A stretch of 57,069 nt of DNA from DATFEN01 sp035691285 (GCA_035691285.1 DASSJI010000171.1:1-57069); one strand, 5' to 3'. Counted from the first letter of the stretch, positions 26,237-35,032 are shown. Made by a program: numbers and translations. The notes: generated by a model from the letters alone, not told the origin.

Positions 26237-26611
26237 ATGCCTCCCTCGTTCAGCCGCAGCGTCCTGGCGGTGGCTGCCGGCTACCTGTTCACCGCCGTCC
26301 TGGTGCGCGCGATGGGCGGCGTCCTGCAGCTCGCCGTCCCGGCGCACGAGGGAGCCCTCGTCTACTGGGTGAGCCTGGCCGGCGGCTTCGTGTTCGCCTT
26401 CGCCGGGGGCCACACCTGCGCCCGCCTGGCTCGCCGCGCCGAGCTCCTCCACGCCGCCGTCCTCGCCGGGATCTTCGCCACCCTGGGCGCGGCGCTCCTG
26501 GCCAACGCGCCCTCGGGTGCGCGTCCCTACGCCTTGGGCGAGGTCGCCGCAGGCGTCCTCGGCGTCCTCGCAGGCGGCTACGTCCGGGCCCGGGCCGCCG
26601 CGACGCAGTAA
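26237..26611 (+). CDS. Small membrane protein of unknown function
   Basis: A 124-residue protein with four hydrophobic helices (FSRSVLAVAAGYLFTAVLVR, VYWVSLAGGFVFAFAGGHTC, LLHAAVLAGIFATLGAALLA and LGEVAAGVLGVLAGGYVRA). I do not recognise the family; the layout suggests a small integral membrane protein. It sits between divergent rsgA and a convergent membrane-protein gene whose 3' end it overlaps by 34 bases. No Shine-Dalgarno is visible before the ATG. Confidence 0.6.
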   Translation: MPPSFSRSVLAVAAGYLFTAVLVRAMGGVLQLAVPAHEGALVYWVSLAGGFVFAFAGGHTCARLARRAELLHAAVLAGIFATLGAALLANAPSGARPYALGEVAAGVLGVLAGGYVRARAAATQ

Positions 26612-26985
26612 GCGACGAACATGAGCGCCGTCAGCACGATCGGCGGCGTGGGAAAGTACAGAAGGCCGAGGCCGGTGAGGACCGCAGAGGTCCCTGCGTA
26701 GACGAGAGCGGCTTCGCGGCGCACGCGAGCATCGTCCGTGGCGGCGAGTCTCAGGCCGTGGATGCCGATCATGAAGAACAGCGTGCTGAAGCTGAAGCTG
26801 TAGCCGACAAGGATGTCCATGGTGCTGCGCTCCACGCCGCCCGCGTCGAAGCGCACCCGAGCCATGAGCTCGAGCAACGCGCGCTCGGCGTCCGTTGCCG
26901 GCTGTGGTCCCCTGAAGTGCGCGATGAGGTGAAGCGTTCCCGTCAGGATCGAGAGTACCGAGCCGGTGCGCAGCGCGCCTCGCAT
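26578..26985 (-). CDS. Small membrane protein (LIC_13387-like)
   Basis: A 135-residue protein with four helices. The N-terminus RTGSVLSILTGTLHLIAHFR and the ILVGYSFSFSTLFFMIGIHG segment resemble a small uncharacterised family of four-helix membrane proteins (LIC_13387-like). I chose the ATG at 26985, preceded by a purine-rich GGGGGGA. The open frame continues far upstream through the antisense of the PilZ/GGDEF gene, but that part is composition shadow. Function unknown. Confidence 0.65.
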   Translation of the reverse strand: MRGALRTGSVLSILTGTLHLIAHFRGPQPATDAERALLELMARVRFDAGGVERSTMDILVGYSFSFSTLFFMIGIHGLRLAATDDARVRREAALVYAGTSAVLTGLGLLYFPTPPIVLTALMFVAYCVAAARART

Positions 26986-27048
26986 TCGTCCCCCCTCTGG
27001 CTCAATGCCGCCGCGCTGGCATTTTCGCCGCGCCTCCAGTCGGTTTGC

Positions 27049-27054
27049 TACGAT
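27049..27054 (+). promoter_or_regulatory. Candidate -10 element (TACGAT) of GGDEF-EAL gene
   Basis: TACGAT is followed by six bases and then GTG at 27061. There is an ATG at 27053 but it is in another frame. No Shine-Dalgarno is present. Confidence 0.45.
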
Positions 27055-27060
27055 GCCCGC

Positions 27061-30000
27061 GTGATCCCGCGGGCGCTCATCGTGTCTCCCACGGACCTGA
27101 CGCCCGAGCTGGGCCGGACCGCGCTCTGGCGCGAGAGCATCCCCAGGACCTTCGTCGCCGACCACGACCAGGCGCTGGCTGCGCTCCGCGAGGGAGCGAC
27201 CTTCGTCCTGCTGGACGCTCCCGAGACCGGGCCGGCCGCCGACTTCCTGAGGCGCGTGCGCCACGACCCGGGGCTGCGCGGCGTCCAGATGGCCGTCCTG
27301 GCGCGCGACTTCAGCCTCGAGGCGGATCAGGTCCTGCGCGCCGCGGGCGCCAACCTGGTCCTGACCCCGCCCGTGGAGCCGCGCCGCTGGGACGCGCGGC
27401 TCGTCGAGCTGCTCTACGTCCCGCCGCGCCGCGACGCCCGCCTGCCCGTGCGCGTGGCGGCGTGGTCTAGCGAGGCCTCCGGGGTCGCGGGCACGACCCT
27501 CAACATCAGCCTGCGCGGCATCCTCATGGAATGCCCCGCGCGCCTCGAGGTGGGCGCTCGCCTCGACGTGAGCCTGCGGTTGCCCGGCCAGCCGGACGAG
27601 ATCCGGGTGGTGGGCGAAGTCGTCCGCGACGCGGGCCGGAGCAACGGGGAGCATCGCAGCGGAGTGAAGTTCGTGATCCTGAAGGGCGACGCCCGCGAGG
27701 CGATCGCGCGGTTCGTCGACGGGAGCGCGGCAATGCGGCCTCCCGACGAGGTTGACGCCTGGGAGGCCGAGCTCAGGGCCAGCGACGCGCGCAAGGCCGC
27801 GATCCTCGACGCTGCCCTGGATCCGATCGTCACCATCGACGGGGAAGGCCGCGTCGTGGAATGGAACCGCGCCGCCGAGGACGTCTTCGGCTGGACCCGG
27901 GCCGAGGCGTTCGGCAAGCTGGCCTCCGAGCTGATCATCCCCCTGGTGGACCGCGAGGCCCACCGCCGCGGCCTGCAGCGCTACCTCGCGACGGGCGAGG
28001 TGCGCATGATCGGCCGCCGCAGCCATGTGTACGCCCAGCGTCGCGACGGCGCCACGTTCCCCGCCGAGGTGACCGTGACCGAGGTCCGGGGCCTGGGCCG
28101 GCCCCTCTTCACGGCCCACGTGCGGGACCTGTCCGAGACCCGCCGCGCGGCCGGCGTGCTGCGGGAGCGCGAGGGCCACCTGCGGCTCCTGGCCGCCCAG
28201 GCTCCGGCCGTGCTGTGGTCGACCGATCGCGGCCTGCGCTTCACCTCGTCGGCCGGCACCGGCCTCGACGTGCTGTCCCTCAGGGCGAACGAGCTGGTCG
28301 GCCGGACGCTGCTCGAGTACTTCGGTCCCGGACAGGCCCACGACGGCGCGCGGGCCGCCCACGAGGCGGCGCTCAGGGGCGAGGCGACGAGCTTCGAGCT
28401 GGACTGGAAGGGCCGCACGTTCCAGGCCCTGGTGGAGCCGCTGCGCGGCGAAGACGCCGCCATCGTCGGAGTCGCCGGCGTCGCCCTCGACATCACGGAC
28501 CGGAAGGCCGCCGAGCTGGCCCTGCGCGAGTCCGAGGAACGCTACCGCCTGCTCTTCGAGCGCAACCTCGCCGGGGTGTATCGGACCAGCATGGACGGCC
28601 GCATCCTCGACTGCAACGACGCCTGCGCCCGCGTCCTCGGCTACGACTCGCGCGAGGACCTGCTGCGGGCGAGCGCCGTCGACCTGTACTTCGAGCCCGC
28701 CGAGCGCGAGGCCGCCCTCGAGGCGATCCGTGAGCGCGGCAGCCTCACGAACCACGAGACGCGCCTGCGCCGCAAGGACGGCCGGCCGGTGTGGGTGATC
28801 GAGAACGTCACCCTCGTCCCGGGGGAAGCCGGCGTGATGGAGGGCACGCTCATCGACGTCAGCGAGCAGAAGCTCGCGGCCGAGCGCCTCGCCCACCAGG
28901 CCTATCACGACGCCCTCACGGGCCTGCCCAACCGCCTGCTGTTCACCGACCGCCTGAAGCAGGCCCTGGCCCAGGCGCGCCGGAAGCGCCACGGCCTGGC
29001 GGTCTTCTACCTGGACATCGACGAGTTCAAGCGCGTCAACGACACCCTTGGCCACACCACGGGCGACCGCCTGCTGCAGCAGGTCGCCGGGCGCCTGGTG
29101 GGCTCGCTGCGGCTGGCCGACACGGTCGCCCGCACCGGAGGCGACGAGTTCCTGGTCATGCTGCCCGAGGCGGACGCCGACGACGCGGTCCGCGTGGTGC
29201 GCAAGGTCAGCTCCGCCCTGGAGCGGCCATTCGACGTGGGAGGCAGCACCCTCCACGTGACCGCCAGCGTCGGCATCAGCCTGTTCCCCAACGACGGCGG
29301 CGACCCGGAAACGCTGCTCCGCAACGCCGACAACGCCATGTACCGGGCCAAGGACACGCCGGGAGAGGACTACCAGCTCTTCACGCCCGAGATGAACGCA
29401 CGGGCGGTGCGGCGCCTGGCCCTGGAGCAGGCGCTCCGGCGCGGGCTCGAGCGCGACGAGTTCTACCTGCGCTACCAGCCGCTGGTGCGCGCGGCCGATG
29501 GAGGCCTCGCGGGCTTCGAGGCGCTGCTGCGCTGGCGCGAGGAGAAGGGTCTCGAGGTGCCGCCGTCGGAGTTCATCCCGCTGGCCGAGGACACGCGCCT
29601 CATCGTCCCCCTGGGCGACCGCGCGTTGCGCCGCGCCTGCCTCGACGCCCGCCGCTGGCGCGACGGCGGCCTGCGGGACGCGCGCCTCGCCGTGAACGTC
29701 TCGGCGCGCCAGTTCCTGTCGGGCGACTTCGTGGCGACCGTGTCGTCGGCGCTGCAGGCCTCGGGGCTGCCGCCCGAGGTCCTGGAGCTCGAGATCACCG
29801 AGAGCGCCGCCATGCACGACGTGGCCGCCTCGGTCGCGACGCTCCGGGCGCTCGCGGACTCGGGCGTGCGCATCGCCCTCGACGACTTCGGGACAGGCCA
29901 CGCCGCCCTGAGCTACGTCAAGCGCTTCCCGCTCCACTCCCTCAAGATCGACCAGGCCTTCACCCGCGACGTGCTGACGGACGCCGGCGGAGCCATCGTC

Positions 30001-30180
30001 ACGGCCATCATCGAGATGGCGCACGCGCTGGGGCTCACGGCCGTGGCCGAGGGCGTGGAGTCCGAGGCACAGCTCGTGTTCCTGCGCGAGCGGGGCTGCG
30101 ACGAGCTGCAGGGCTACTACTTCTCCTCGCCCCTGCTCCCCACGGAGCTCCACGGCCGCTTCCCGCGCACCGGGGAGTGA
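27061..30180 (+). CDS. Receiver-like, PilZ, three PAS, GGDEF and EAL domain protein
   Basis: A 1039-residue cytosolic cyclic-di-GMP enzyme. Residues 1-120 look like a degenerate response-regulator receiver. About 122-220 is a PilZ domain (RRDARLPVRVAAW, NISLRGILMECPARL). Three PAS domains follow at about 247-360, 374-480 and 494-604. The GGDEF motif is at 693-697 (RTGGDEFLVML), preceded by an intact RxxD inhibitory site (RLADTVART). The EAL domain (about 775-1030) keeps EALLRW, AVNVSARQF, LEITES, ALDDFGTGHAALSY, SLKIDQAF and AVAEGVES, so both synthesis and hydrolysis look possible. The PilZ domain could bind the product. The PilZ R-x-x-x-R is present as RRDAR. The GTG start at 27061 lies six bases after TACGAT. 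The gene stands alone. Confidence 0.93.
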   Translation: MIPRALIVSPTDLTPELGRTALWRESIPRTFVADHDQALAALREGATFVLLDAPETGPAADFLRRVRHDPGLRGVQMAVLARDFSLEADQVLRAAGANLVLTPPVEPRRWDARLVELLYVPPRRDARLPVRVAAWSSEASGVAGTTLNISLRGILMECPARLEVGARLDVSLRLPGQPDEIRVVGEVVRDAGRSNGEHRSGVKFVILKGDAREAIARFVDGSAAMRPPDEVDAWEAELRASDARKAAILDAALDPIVTIDGEGRVVEWNRAAEDVFGWTRAEAFGKLASELIIPLVDREAHRRGLQRYLATGEVRMIGRRSHVYAQRRDGATFPAEVTVTEVRGLGRPLFTAHVRDLSETRRAAGVLREREGHLRLLAAQAPAVLWSTDRGLRFTSSAGTGLDVLSLRANELVGRTLLEYFGPGQAHDGARAAHEAALRGEATSFELDWKGRTFQALVEPLRGEDAAIVGVAGVALDITDRKAAELALRESEERYRLLFERNLAGVYRTSMDGRILDCNDACARVLGYDSREDLLRASAVDLYFEPAEREAALEAIRERGSLTNHETRLRRKDGRPVWVIENVTLVPGEAGVMEGTLIDVSEQKLAAERLAHQAYHDALTGLPNRLLFTDRLKQALAQARRKRHGLAVFYLDIDEFKRVNDTLGHTTGDRLLQQVAGRLVGSLRLADTVARTGGDEFLVMLPEADADDAVRVVRKVSSALERPFDVGGSTLHVTASVGISLFPNDGGDPETLLRNADNAMYRAKDTPGEDYQLFTPEMNARAVRRLALEQALRRGLERDEFYLRYQPLVRAADGGLAGFEALLRWREEKGLEVPPSEFIPLAEDTRLIVPLGDRALRRACLDARRWRDGGLRDARLAVNVSARQFLSGDFVATVSSALQASGLPPEVLELEITESAAMHDVAASVATLRALADSGVRIALDDFGTGHAALSYVKRFPLHSLKIDQAFTRDVLTDAGGAIVTAIIEMAHALGLTAVAEGVESEAQLVFLRERGCDELQGYYFSSPLLPTELHGRFPRTGE

Positions 30181-30196
30181 TCCCGGACGCGAACTG

Positions 30197-31747
30197 CTAG
30201 TCGCCGACGCGCAGGAGCAGCGTCGCGTAGATTGCGATGCCGTCCCACAGGTTCTGGAGGCGCAGGTTCTCGTCGGCCGCGTGCTGGTTGTTGTCGTGGT
30301 TCGCGATGGGCACCCCGATCACCGGAGCGCCCAGCACCTCGGTGAACAGGTACATGGGAAGGCTGCCGCCCAGGGTCGGCATCACGACCGGCTCCAGCCC
30401 GCTTGCCTCGGCGACGGCGGCGAGGACGGCCTTCGCTTCGGGCGAATCGAGGGGCGCCCGCGCCGCCGGATAGCCCGCGTCCCACTCCAGGCGCACGAGC
30501 CGCCGCTGGGAGCGGCGTGCCTCCGCGTCTGGCGCTTCGTGGACGACCTCGAAGCCCTGCCGGCGCAGATGCTCCTCGAATGCGGCTCGCACGCGCTCCG
30601 GGCGCTGGTCCGGCACGAGCCGGAAGTCGATCGAGGCCCGCGCCTCGGCGGGGATCGCGTTGGCCGCCTTCTCCCCGACGGCGCCCGAGGCGATGCCGCG
30701 CACGTTGAGGGCCGGGCGCAGGATCGCCTCGACGAGGGGCACGGCGCCCTCGGTCCGGCCCAGCGCGAGGCTCCGGCGCAGGTCGGCGTCGTTGTCCGGC
30801 GAACGCGCGAGGGCGGCCCGCTCGGCCTCCGTCGGCGGACGCACATCGTCGTAGAAGCCCTCGACGAGGACCCGCCCCTCGTCGTCCCGAGCCGACGCGA
30901 TGAGCCGGGCCAGGGCCGCCGCGGGATTGGGCGCCCAGTTCCCGTAGTGGCCGCTGTGGAGCGGGCGGAGCGGCCCGTAGAGCGTGAGCTCGACGCCCAT
31001 GACGCCGCGCGCCCCGAAGAAGACCTGCGGGCGGCGCGTCTGGTGCACGGGGCCGTCGCAGAGCAGCCACAGGTCGGCCGCCAGGCGCGCCTTCTCGCGA
31101 GCGAGCACCGCGGGCAGGTGCGCCGAGCCGGCCTCCTCCTCGCCGTCGAGGAGCAGCTTCAGGTTCACCCCGGGGGCGTGGCCCGTGGCCTTCAACGCGT
31201 CGAGGGCCGAGAGCCAGCCGACGATCGGCGCCTTGTCGTCGCTCGCGCTCCGCGCGTAGAGGCGCCATTCGGGACCCAGGGGCGGCTCGAGCGGACGCTC
31301 GCGGCCGCCTTGCTCGACGGGCCCGTCGCGCAACATGGGTGCCCAGGGCGCGCTGCTCCACTTCTCGGGCTCGACCGGCTGGCCGTCGTAATGGATGTAC
31401 ACGCCGAGCGTCCTTCGCGCACCCGGCGTCCTCAGCTCGCCGAGGACCGCCGGAGGCCCGCCGTGCCCGTCGAGGAGCGTCGCGGCGAAGCCCCGTTTCC
31501 CGAGAAGCGCCACGAGCCGGCGAGCGTTCCTCTCGATGCCGTCCGTGTCGGACGCGACGTTGGGGATCGCCAGCAAGTCCACGAGCTCACTGAGGATGCC
31601 GGCCTCGTGAGAACGCGTCCACGCTCGAACGTCCTCGACCGGCTGCGCTTCGGCCGTGCCACCGATGGCCAGGAGCAGCAGCGGCAGCGAGCCGGCGGAC
31701 TTGATGGCCCCAGAGGCAGCGCGCTCGCCCAAGGTGCCGGCCAGCAT
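30197..31747 (-). CDS. M20 family metallopeptidase
   Basis: A 516-residue di-zinc peptidase of the M20/M25/M40 group, exported or membrane-anchored (SAGSLPLLLLAIGGTAEA). The metal and catalytic motifs are VYIHYDGQPVE, ARSASDDKAPIVG, LLLDGEEEAGSAHLP, LLCDGPVHQ and IANHDNNQHAADENL. The dimerisation domain has LRPLHSGHYGNWAPNPA. This resembles the carnosinase/dipeptidase subgroup, so small peptides are the likely substrates. I chose the ATG at 31747, which gives the signal-like region. A start nearer the hydrophobic stretch is possible. It is divergent from the rhomboid gene. Confidence 0.9.
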   Translation of the reverse strand: MLAGTLGERAASGAIKSAGSLPLLLLAIGGTAEAQPVEDVRAWTRSHEAGILSELVDLLAIPNVASDTDGIERNARRLVALLGKRGFAATLLDGHGGPPAVLGELRTPGARRTLGVYIHYDGQPVEPEKWSSAPWAPMLRDGPVEQGGRERPLEPPLGPEWRLYARSASDDKAPIVGWLSALDALKATGHAPGVNLKLLLDGEEEAGSAHLPAVLAREKARLAADLWLLCDGPVHQTRRPQVFFGARGVMGVELTLYGPLRPLHSGHYGNWAPNPAAALARLIASARDDEGRVLVEGFYDDVRPPTEAERAALARSPDNDADLRRSLALGRTEGAVPLVEAILRPALNVRGIASGAVGEKAANAIPAEARASIDFRLVPDQRPERVRAAFEEHLRRQGFEVVHEAPDAEARRSQRRLVRLEWDAGYPAARAPLDSPEAKAVLAAVAEASGLEPVVMPTLGGSLPMYLFTEVLGAPVIGVPIANHDNNQHAADENLRLQNLWDGIAIYATLLLRVGD

Positions 31748-31772
31748 AGCCGAAAGCCGCGCCGCGCTGGGA

Positions 31773-31778
31773 TAGCAT
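31773..31778 (+). promoter_or_regulatory. Candidate -10 element (TAGCAT) of rhomboid gene
   Basis: TAGCAT is followed by six bases (CCCTGC) and the ATG at 31785. The hexamer sits inside the palindrome GGGATAGCATCCC (31770-31782), which could also be an operator for this or the divergent M20 gene. Confidence 0.45.
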
Positions 31779-31784
31779 CCCTGC

Positions 31785-32621
31785 ATGTTCCGAAAGCGCG
31801 AGGGCTCGGTGCTTTGTCCGTCCTGCGGCCAGCTCGTCGGCGTCAACGACGACCGCTGCCTCAACTGCGGACGCCTGCGGCCCGGGATGTGGGGCTTCGC
31901 GCACCTGCTCCGCACCCAGTCCCCGGACATGGGCTTCACGATGCTGATCTTCTGGGCCTGCGGCGCGGCCTACCTGGCCTGCCTGGCGGCACAGCCCGAC
32001 GCCATCGGCGGCTTGATGTCGCCCGGGATTCGCGCGCTCTACCGCTTCGGAGCGAGCGGCGCGGTGCCGGTGTTCCTCTACGGCCGCTGGTGGACCGTGC
32101 TCTCCGCGGCCTGGCTGCACGCCGGCCTGCTCCACATCGGCTTCAACCTGATGTCGGTGCGCACCCTGGTTCCGCTCACGGCGCACCTCTATGGCCCGGC
32201 GCGCACGGTGATCCTCTACACCGTCGCGGCGATCACCGGCTTTTTGTCGAGCAGCGTGGCCGCCGCGTTCCTGACGTTCCTGCCTACTGTCCTCCGCGGC
32301 GGGTATTTCACGATCGGCGCGTCCGCGCCGGTCTTCGGCCTGATCGGCGCGCTCCTCTACTACGGTCGGCGGGGCGGAAGCGCCATGATCGGCGACGCGG
32401 CCAAGCGCTGGGCGATCGCGGGCCTCGTCTTCGGCTTCGTCGTCCCCGGCATCGATAACTGGGCCCACCTCGGGGGGCTCGCGGGCGGCTACCTGACGGC
32501 CCGCGTGCTCGATCCGCTGAGGCCCGAGCGCGGCGACCACGTGCTGGCGGCGGCGGCCTGCCTCGTCCTGTCCTTCGCGTCCATCCTGGCGTCCGTGATC
32601 ACGGACCTGCCGGCGCGCTGA
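31785..32621 (+). CDS. Rhomboid-family intramembrane serine protease with N-terminal zinc ribbon
   Basis: A 278-residue protein. Residues 11-29 form a zinc-ribbon-like CPSCG...CLNCG pair. Six or seven hydrophobic helices follow. Rhomboid features are WWTVLSAAWLHAGLLHIGFN (the conserved H and N), the serine in FTIGASAPVFGLIGALLYYG (G-x-S-A) and the catalytic histidine in WAHLGGLAGGYL. Rhomboids cut substrate membrane helices. The ribbon would lie in the cytosol and could recruit a partner. The ATG is six bases after TAGCAT and has no Shine-Dalgarno. Confidence 0.88.
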   Translation: MFRKREGSVLCPSCGQLVGVNDDRCLNCGRLRPGMWGFAHLLRTQSPDMGFTMLIFWACGAAYLACLAAQPDAIGGLMSPGIRALYRFGASGAVPVFLYGRWWTVLSAAWLHAGLLHIGFNLMSVRTLVPLTAHLYGPARTVILYTVAAITGFLSSSVAAAFLTFLPTVLRGGYFTIGASAPVFGLIGALLYYGRRGGSAMIGDAAKRWAIAGLVFGFVVPGIDNWAHLGGLAGGYLTARVLDPLRPERGDHVLAAAACLVLSFASILASVITDLPAR

Positions 32622-32653
32622 GGCTCGGCGGCGCGTCGTGTCATCATCCCTGC

Positions 32654-33835
32654 GTGGATGTCCTTTACCGGAGCGCCCTGAACCGCGACGTCCGTCCCGC
32701 GGCTCCGGGCGAGTTCGCGCCGATCCCCATCGGCCCCATCTCGGTGTGGCCGCCCGTCGTCCTCGCGCCCATGGCAGGCGTCACGAACCCGCCCTTCCGC
32801 ACGCTGTGCAAGGAGTTCGGGGCCGGGCTCTACGTCAGCGAGATGATCACGGCGCGCGCCCTGGTGATGGGCAACCCCAAGACGCTCCTGCTCGCGAGCT
32901 TCGCGCCCGAGGAGGACGTCCGCAGCCTCCAGCTCTACGGGGTCGACCCTCACTACGTGGGCGAGGCGGTGCGCTCTCTCGTCGGCGAAGGCCGCGTCGA
33001 CCACCTCGACATGAACTTCGGCTGTCCGGTGCGCAAGGTGACGAGCAAGGGCGGCGGCGCGGCCATCCCGCTCAAGCCGCGCCTCCTCCGCGCCATCGTC
33101 GCCGCCGCGGTAAAGGCCGCCGGACGCGTGCCGGTCACCCTCAAGTTCCGTAAGGGCATCGACGAAGACCACTTGACCTACCTCGAGGCGGGGCGCATCG
33201 GCGCGGAGGAGGGCTGCGCCGCGGTGGCCCTGCACGCGCGCACGGCGGCGCAGCTCTACGACGGCCTGGCCGATTGGGGCGCGATCGCGCGCCTGAAGGA
33301 TCTCGTCCGCACGATCCCGGTGCTCGGCAACGGTGACGTCTGGGAGGCCGAGGACGCGCTGCGCATGATGCGGGCGACCGGCTGCGACGGGGTGATCGTC
33401 GGCCGCGGGTGCCTGGGCCGTCCGTGGCTCTTCCGCGACCTGGCCGACGTGTTCGACGGCCGCGCGCCGCGCAACCCGCCGGACCTGGGCGGCGTGGTCG
33501 ACGTGATGCTCGAGCACGCGCGGCTCCTGTGCGGCTGGCTGGGCGAGGCCGGCGCGATGCCGGCGTTCCGTAAGCACAGCTCCTGGTATACCAAGGGGTT
33601 CCCGGGCTCGGCGCCGCTGCGCCAGCGGCTGATGCGCGTGACGGCGCTCGCCGAGCTGCGCGAGGTGCTCGGCGCCCTCGACCGCTCGCTGCCGTTCCCC
33701 CCCGAGGCCATGCGGGTCCCTCGGGGCAAGACGGGCGGCACGCAGAAGGTGGCGCTGCCCGAGGGCTATCTCGACGACCTCGACGACGCGACGCCGCCGT
33801 CCGCCCTCGCGGAGACGGCCGACAGCGGGGGCTGA
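32654..33835 (+). CDS. dusB: tRNA-dihydrouridine synthase
   Basis: A 393-residue FMN-dependent Dus enzyme that reduces uridines in the tRNA D-loop. It has the family core: VLAPMAGVTNPPFRTLCKEF, the catalytic cysteine in HLDMNFGCPVRKVTSKGGGA, VTLKFRKGID, ALHARTAAQLYDGLADW and VLGNGDVWEAEDA. It resembles DusB most, which I infer from these motifs; a neighbouring fis gene, common elsewhere, is absent. The start is a GTG at 32654 with no clear Shine-Dalgarno; the CATCCCTGC before it matches the bases before the rhomboid start. The C-terminal 50 residues are an extension (PRGKTGGTQKVALPEGYLDD). The stop lies three bases from that of the convergent gene. Confidence 0.92.
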   Translation: MDVLYRSALNRDVRPAAPGEFAPIPIGPISVWPPVVLAPMAGVTNPPFRTLCKEFGAGLYVSEMITARALVMGNPKTLLLASFAPEEDVRSLQLYGVDPHYVGEAVRSLVGEGRVDHLDMNFGCPVRKVTSKGGGAAIPLKPRLLRAIVAAAVKAAGRVPVTLKFRKGIDEDHLTYLEAGRIGAEEGCAAVALHARTAAQLYDGLADWGAIARLKDLVRTIPVLGNGDVWEAEDALRMMRATGCDGVIVGRGCLGRPWLFRDLADVFDGRAPRNPPDLGGVVDVMLEHARLLCGWLGEAGAMPAFRKHSSWYTKGFPGSAPLRQRLMRVTALAELREVLGALDRSLPFPPEAMRVPRGKTGGTQKVALPEGYLDDLDDATPPSALAETADSGG

Positions 33836-33838
33836 AGC

Positions 33839-34834
33839 TCAGCGGGCCCGGTAGTAGCTGCGGATCACGTCGAGAGCCGGCTTGCCCTGGGGCGTGAAGT
33901 CGCGCTCGCGGCCGAGGGGCGGCGTCGTGGGCGCGCCCAGGTCCGGATGCCATTTCCAGATGAACGCGCCGCCGAACCACGGCCGCTCCCACACGCTGGC
34001 GAACATGGCCGCGTACGCGTCGCGCTGCAGCGCGTAGTCGGCCTCGCCGTCGGTGCCCCAGCGCCAGGGCTCGGCGAGGCTTCCGCGCAGGCTCTTGTAG
34101 CCGACCTCGGTGAAGACGATCGGCTTGCCCGTGCGGTCGTGGAGCGCCTCGAGGCGATTCACGATGGGATCCCATGCCCTCCGGATGGTCTCGACGCGCG
34201 CCGCCCCGACGCGCAGGGGGTAGTAGGCCTGCACGCCGACGAAGTCCAGGACGCTCCAGAACCCGACGTCCTCCGCCTCGTGCCAGTTCGCGCAGTAGGT
34301 CAGGCGGCCGCGGTACGCGGCCCGCACGCGCGCCACGAGGCGCACCCAGTCGGCGGTCCGGCGGGACGCCCTGGGAAGCTCGGTGCCGACGGCCAGCGCC
34401 TCCATTCCGTGGGCCTCCGCCAGGCGCGCGTAGTGCAGGATGAAGGCCTCGTAGCTGGCGAAGAAGCGCCGCCAGTCCTCCTCGCTCTGCATCTCCAGCT
34501 CGCCGACCCACGCGCGTCGCACCCACAGGTGCGGCTTCAGGAGCGTGCGCAACCCGCGCTCGCGCGCCCAGCGCGCGGTCGCGACGAGCCCCGCGTCCGT
34601 CTCGCCCCACAGCCCGCGCTCGCCCGCGAAGCGGATCTCCGGGTCGTCCACGCTCCGGCACCAGCCGAACGGCGTCTGCGAGATCCAATCGGCGCCCAGC
34701 TCCCGCAGGGGATCGAGCGCCGCGGCGGACGTCGCGCGGCCGCCCTCCCAGGACACGCCGCGCATCGGAGCGGGGGCCTCTGTCCCGCCTTGGAGCAGGA
34801 ACGCGACGGCGGCGAGCGGCGCAGCGCGCCGCAT
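33839..34834 (-). CDS. GH113-like TIM-barrel glycoside hydrolase
   Basis: A 331-residue exported protein with a signal peptide (RRAAPLAAVAFLLQGG). The body is a TIM barrel of the glycoside hydrolase 113 type: MRGVSWEGGR, LKPHLWVRR, the acid/base glutamate in LAVGTELPRAS, YCANWHEAEDVGFWSVLDFV, GVQAYYPL and the nucleophile region KPIVFTEVGYKSLRG. The last barrel strand is GGAFIWKWHPD. GH113 enzymes are beta-mannanases; the true substrate here is unproven. It follows the truncated DUF6265-like ORF by three bases and probably belongs to the same transcript as the cyclic-nucleotide-binding protein. Confidence 0.82.
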   Translation of the reverse strand: MRRAAPLAAVAFLLQGGTEAPAPMRGVSWEGGRATSAAALDPLRELGADWISQTPFGWCRSVDDPEIRFAGERGLWGETDAGLVATARWARERGLRTLLKPHLWVRRAWVGELEMQSEEDWRRFFASYEAFILHYARLAEAHGMEALAVGTELPRASRRTADWVRLVARVRAAYRGRLTYCANWHEAEDVGFWSVLDFVGVQAYYPLRVGAARVETIRRAWDPIVNRLEALHDRTGKPIVFTEVGYKSLRGSLAEPWRWGTDGEADYALQRDAYAAMFASVWERPWFGGAFIWKWHPDLGAPTTPPLGRERDFTPQGKPALDVIRSYYRAR

Positions 34835-34837
34835 GGC

Positions 34838-35032
34838 TCAGGGCCGGGCGACGCCCCGCCGCCGGAACACGAACTCCTGCGGCTCCGGGCCCTTCTCGAG
34901 GACGCCGACGAGCGCGTCCCGGGCCGGGCTCCGATCCACCCAGTGCCCGGCCATGAACGCCACGTCGGCGAGGGTGGCGGCGACCGGCTCGGGCGCCACC
35001 TGGAGCAGCGCGAAGAGGACGAACGGCGTCAC
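34838..35032 (-). pseudogene. Short ORF resembling the start of a DUF6265 protein, truncated
   Basis: A 64-codon frame with a GTG start that overlaps the upstream stop (GTGA at 35029-35032). The first part looks like a signal sequence (TPFVLFALLQVAPEPVAA). Then LADVAFMAGHWVD matches the first strand of DUF6265 proteins, which continue for another 80-120 residues. Here EFVFRRRGVARP and a stop follow. I read it as a deletion remnant, but a genuine small exported protein cannot be ruled out because its coupling to both neighbours is intact. Confidence 0.45.

Noticed and set aside
26986..30153. Upstream extension of the small membrane protein frame on the minus strand
   Set aside because: It runs through the antisense of the PilZ-GGDEF-EAL gene. 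The recognisable protein begins at 26985.
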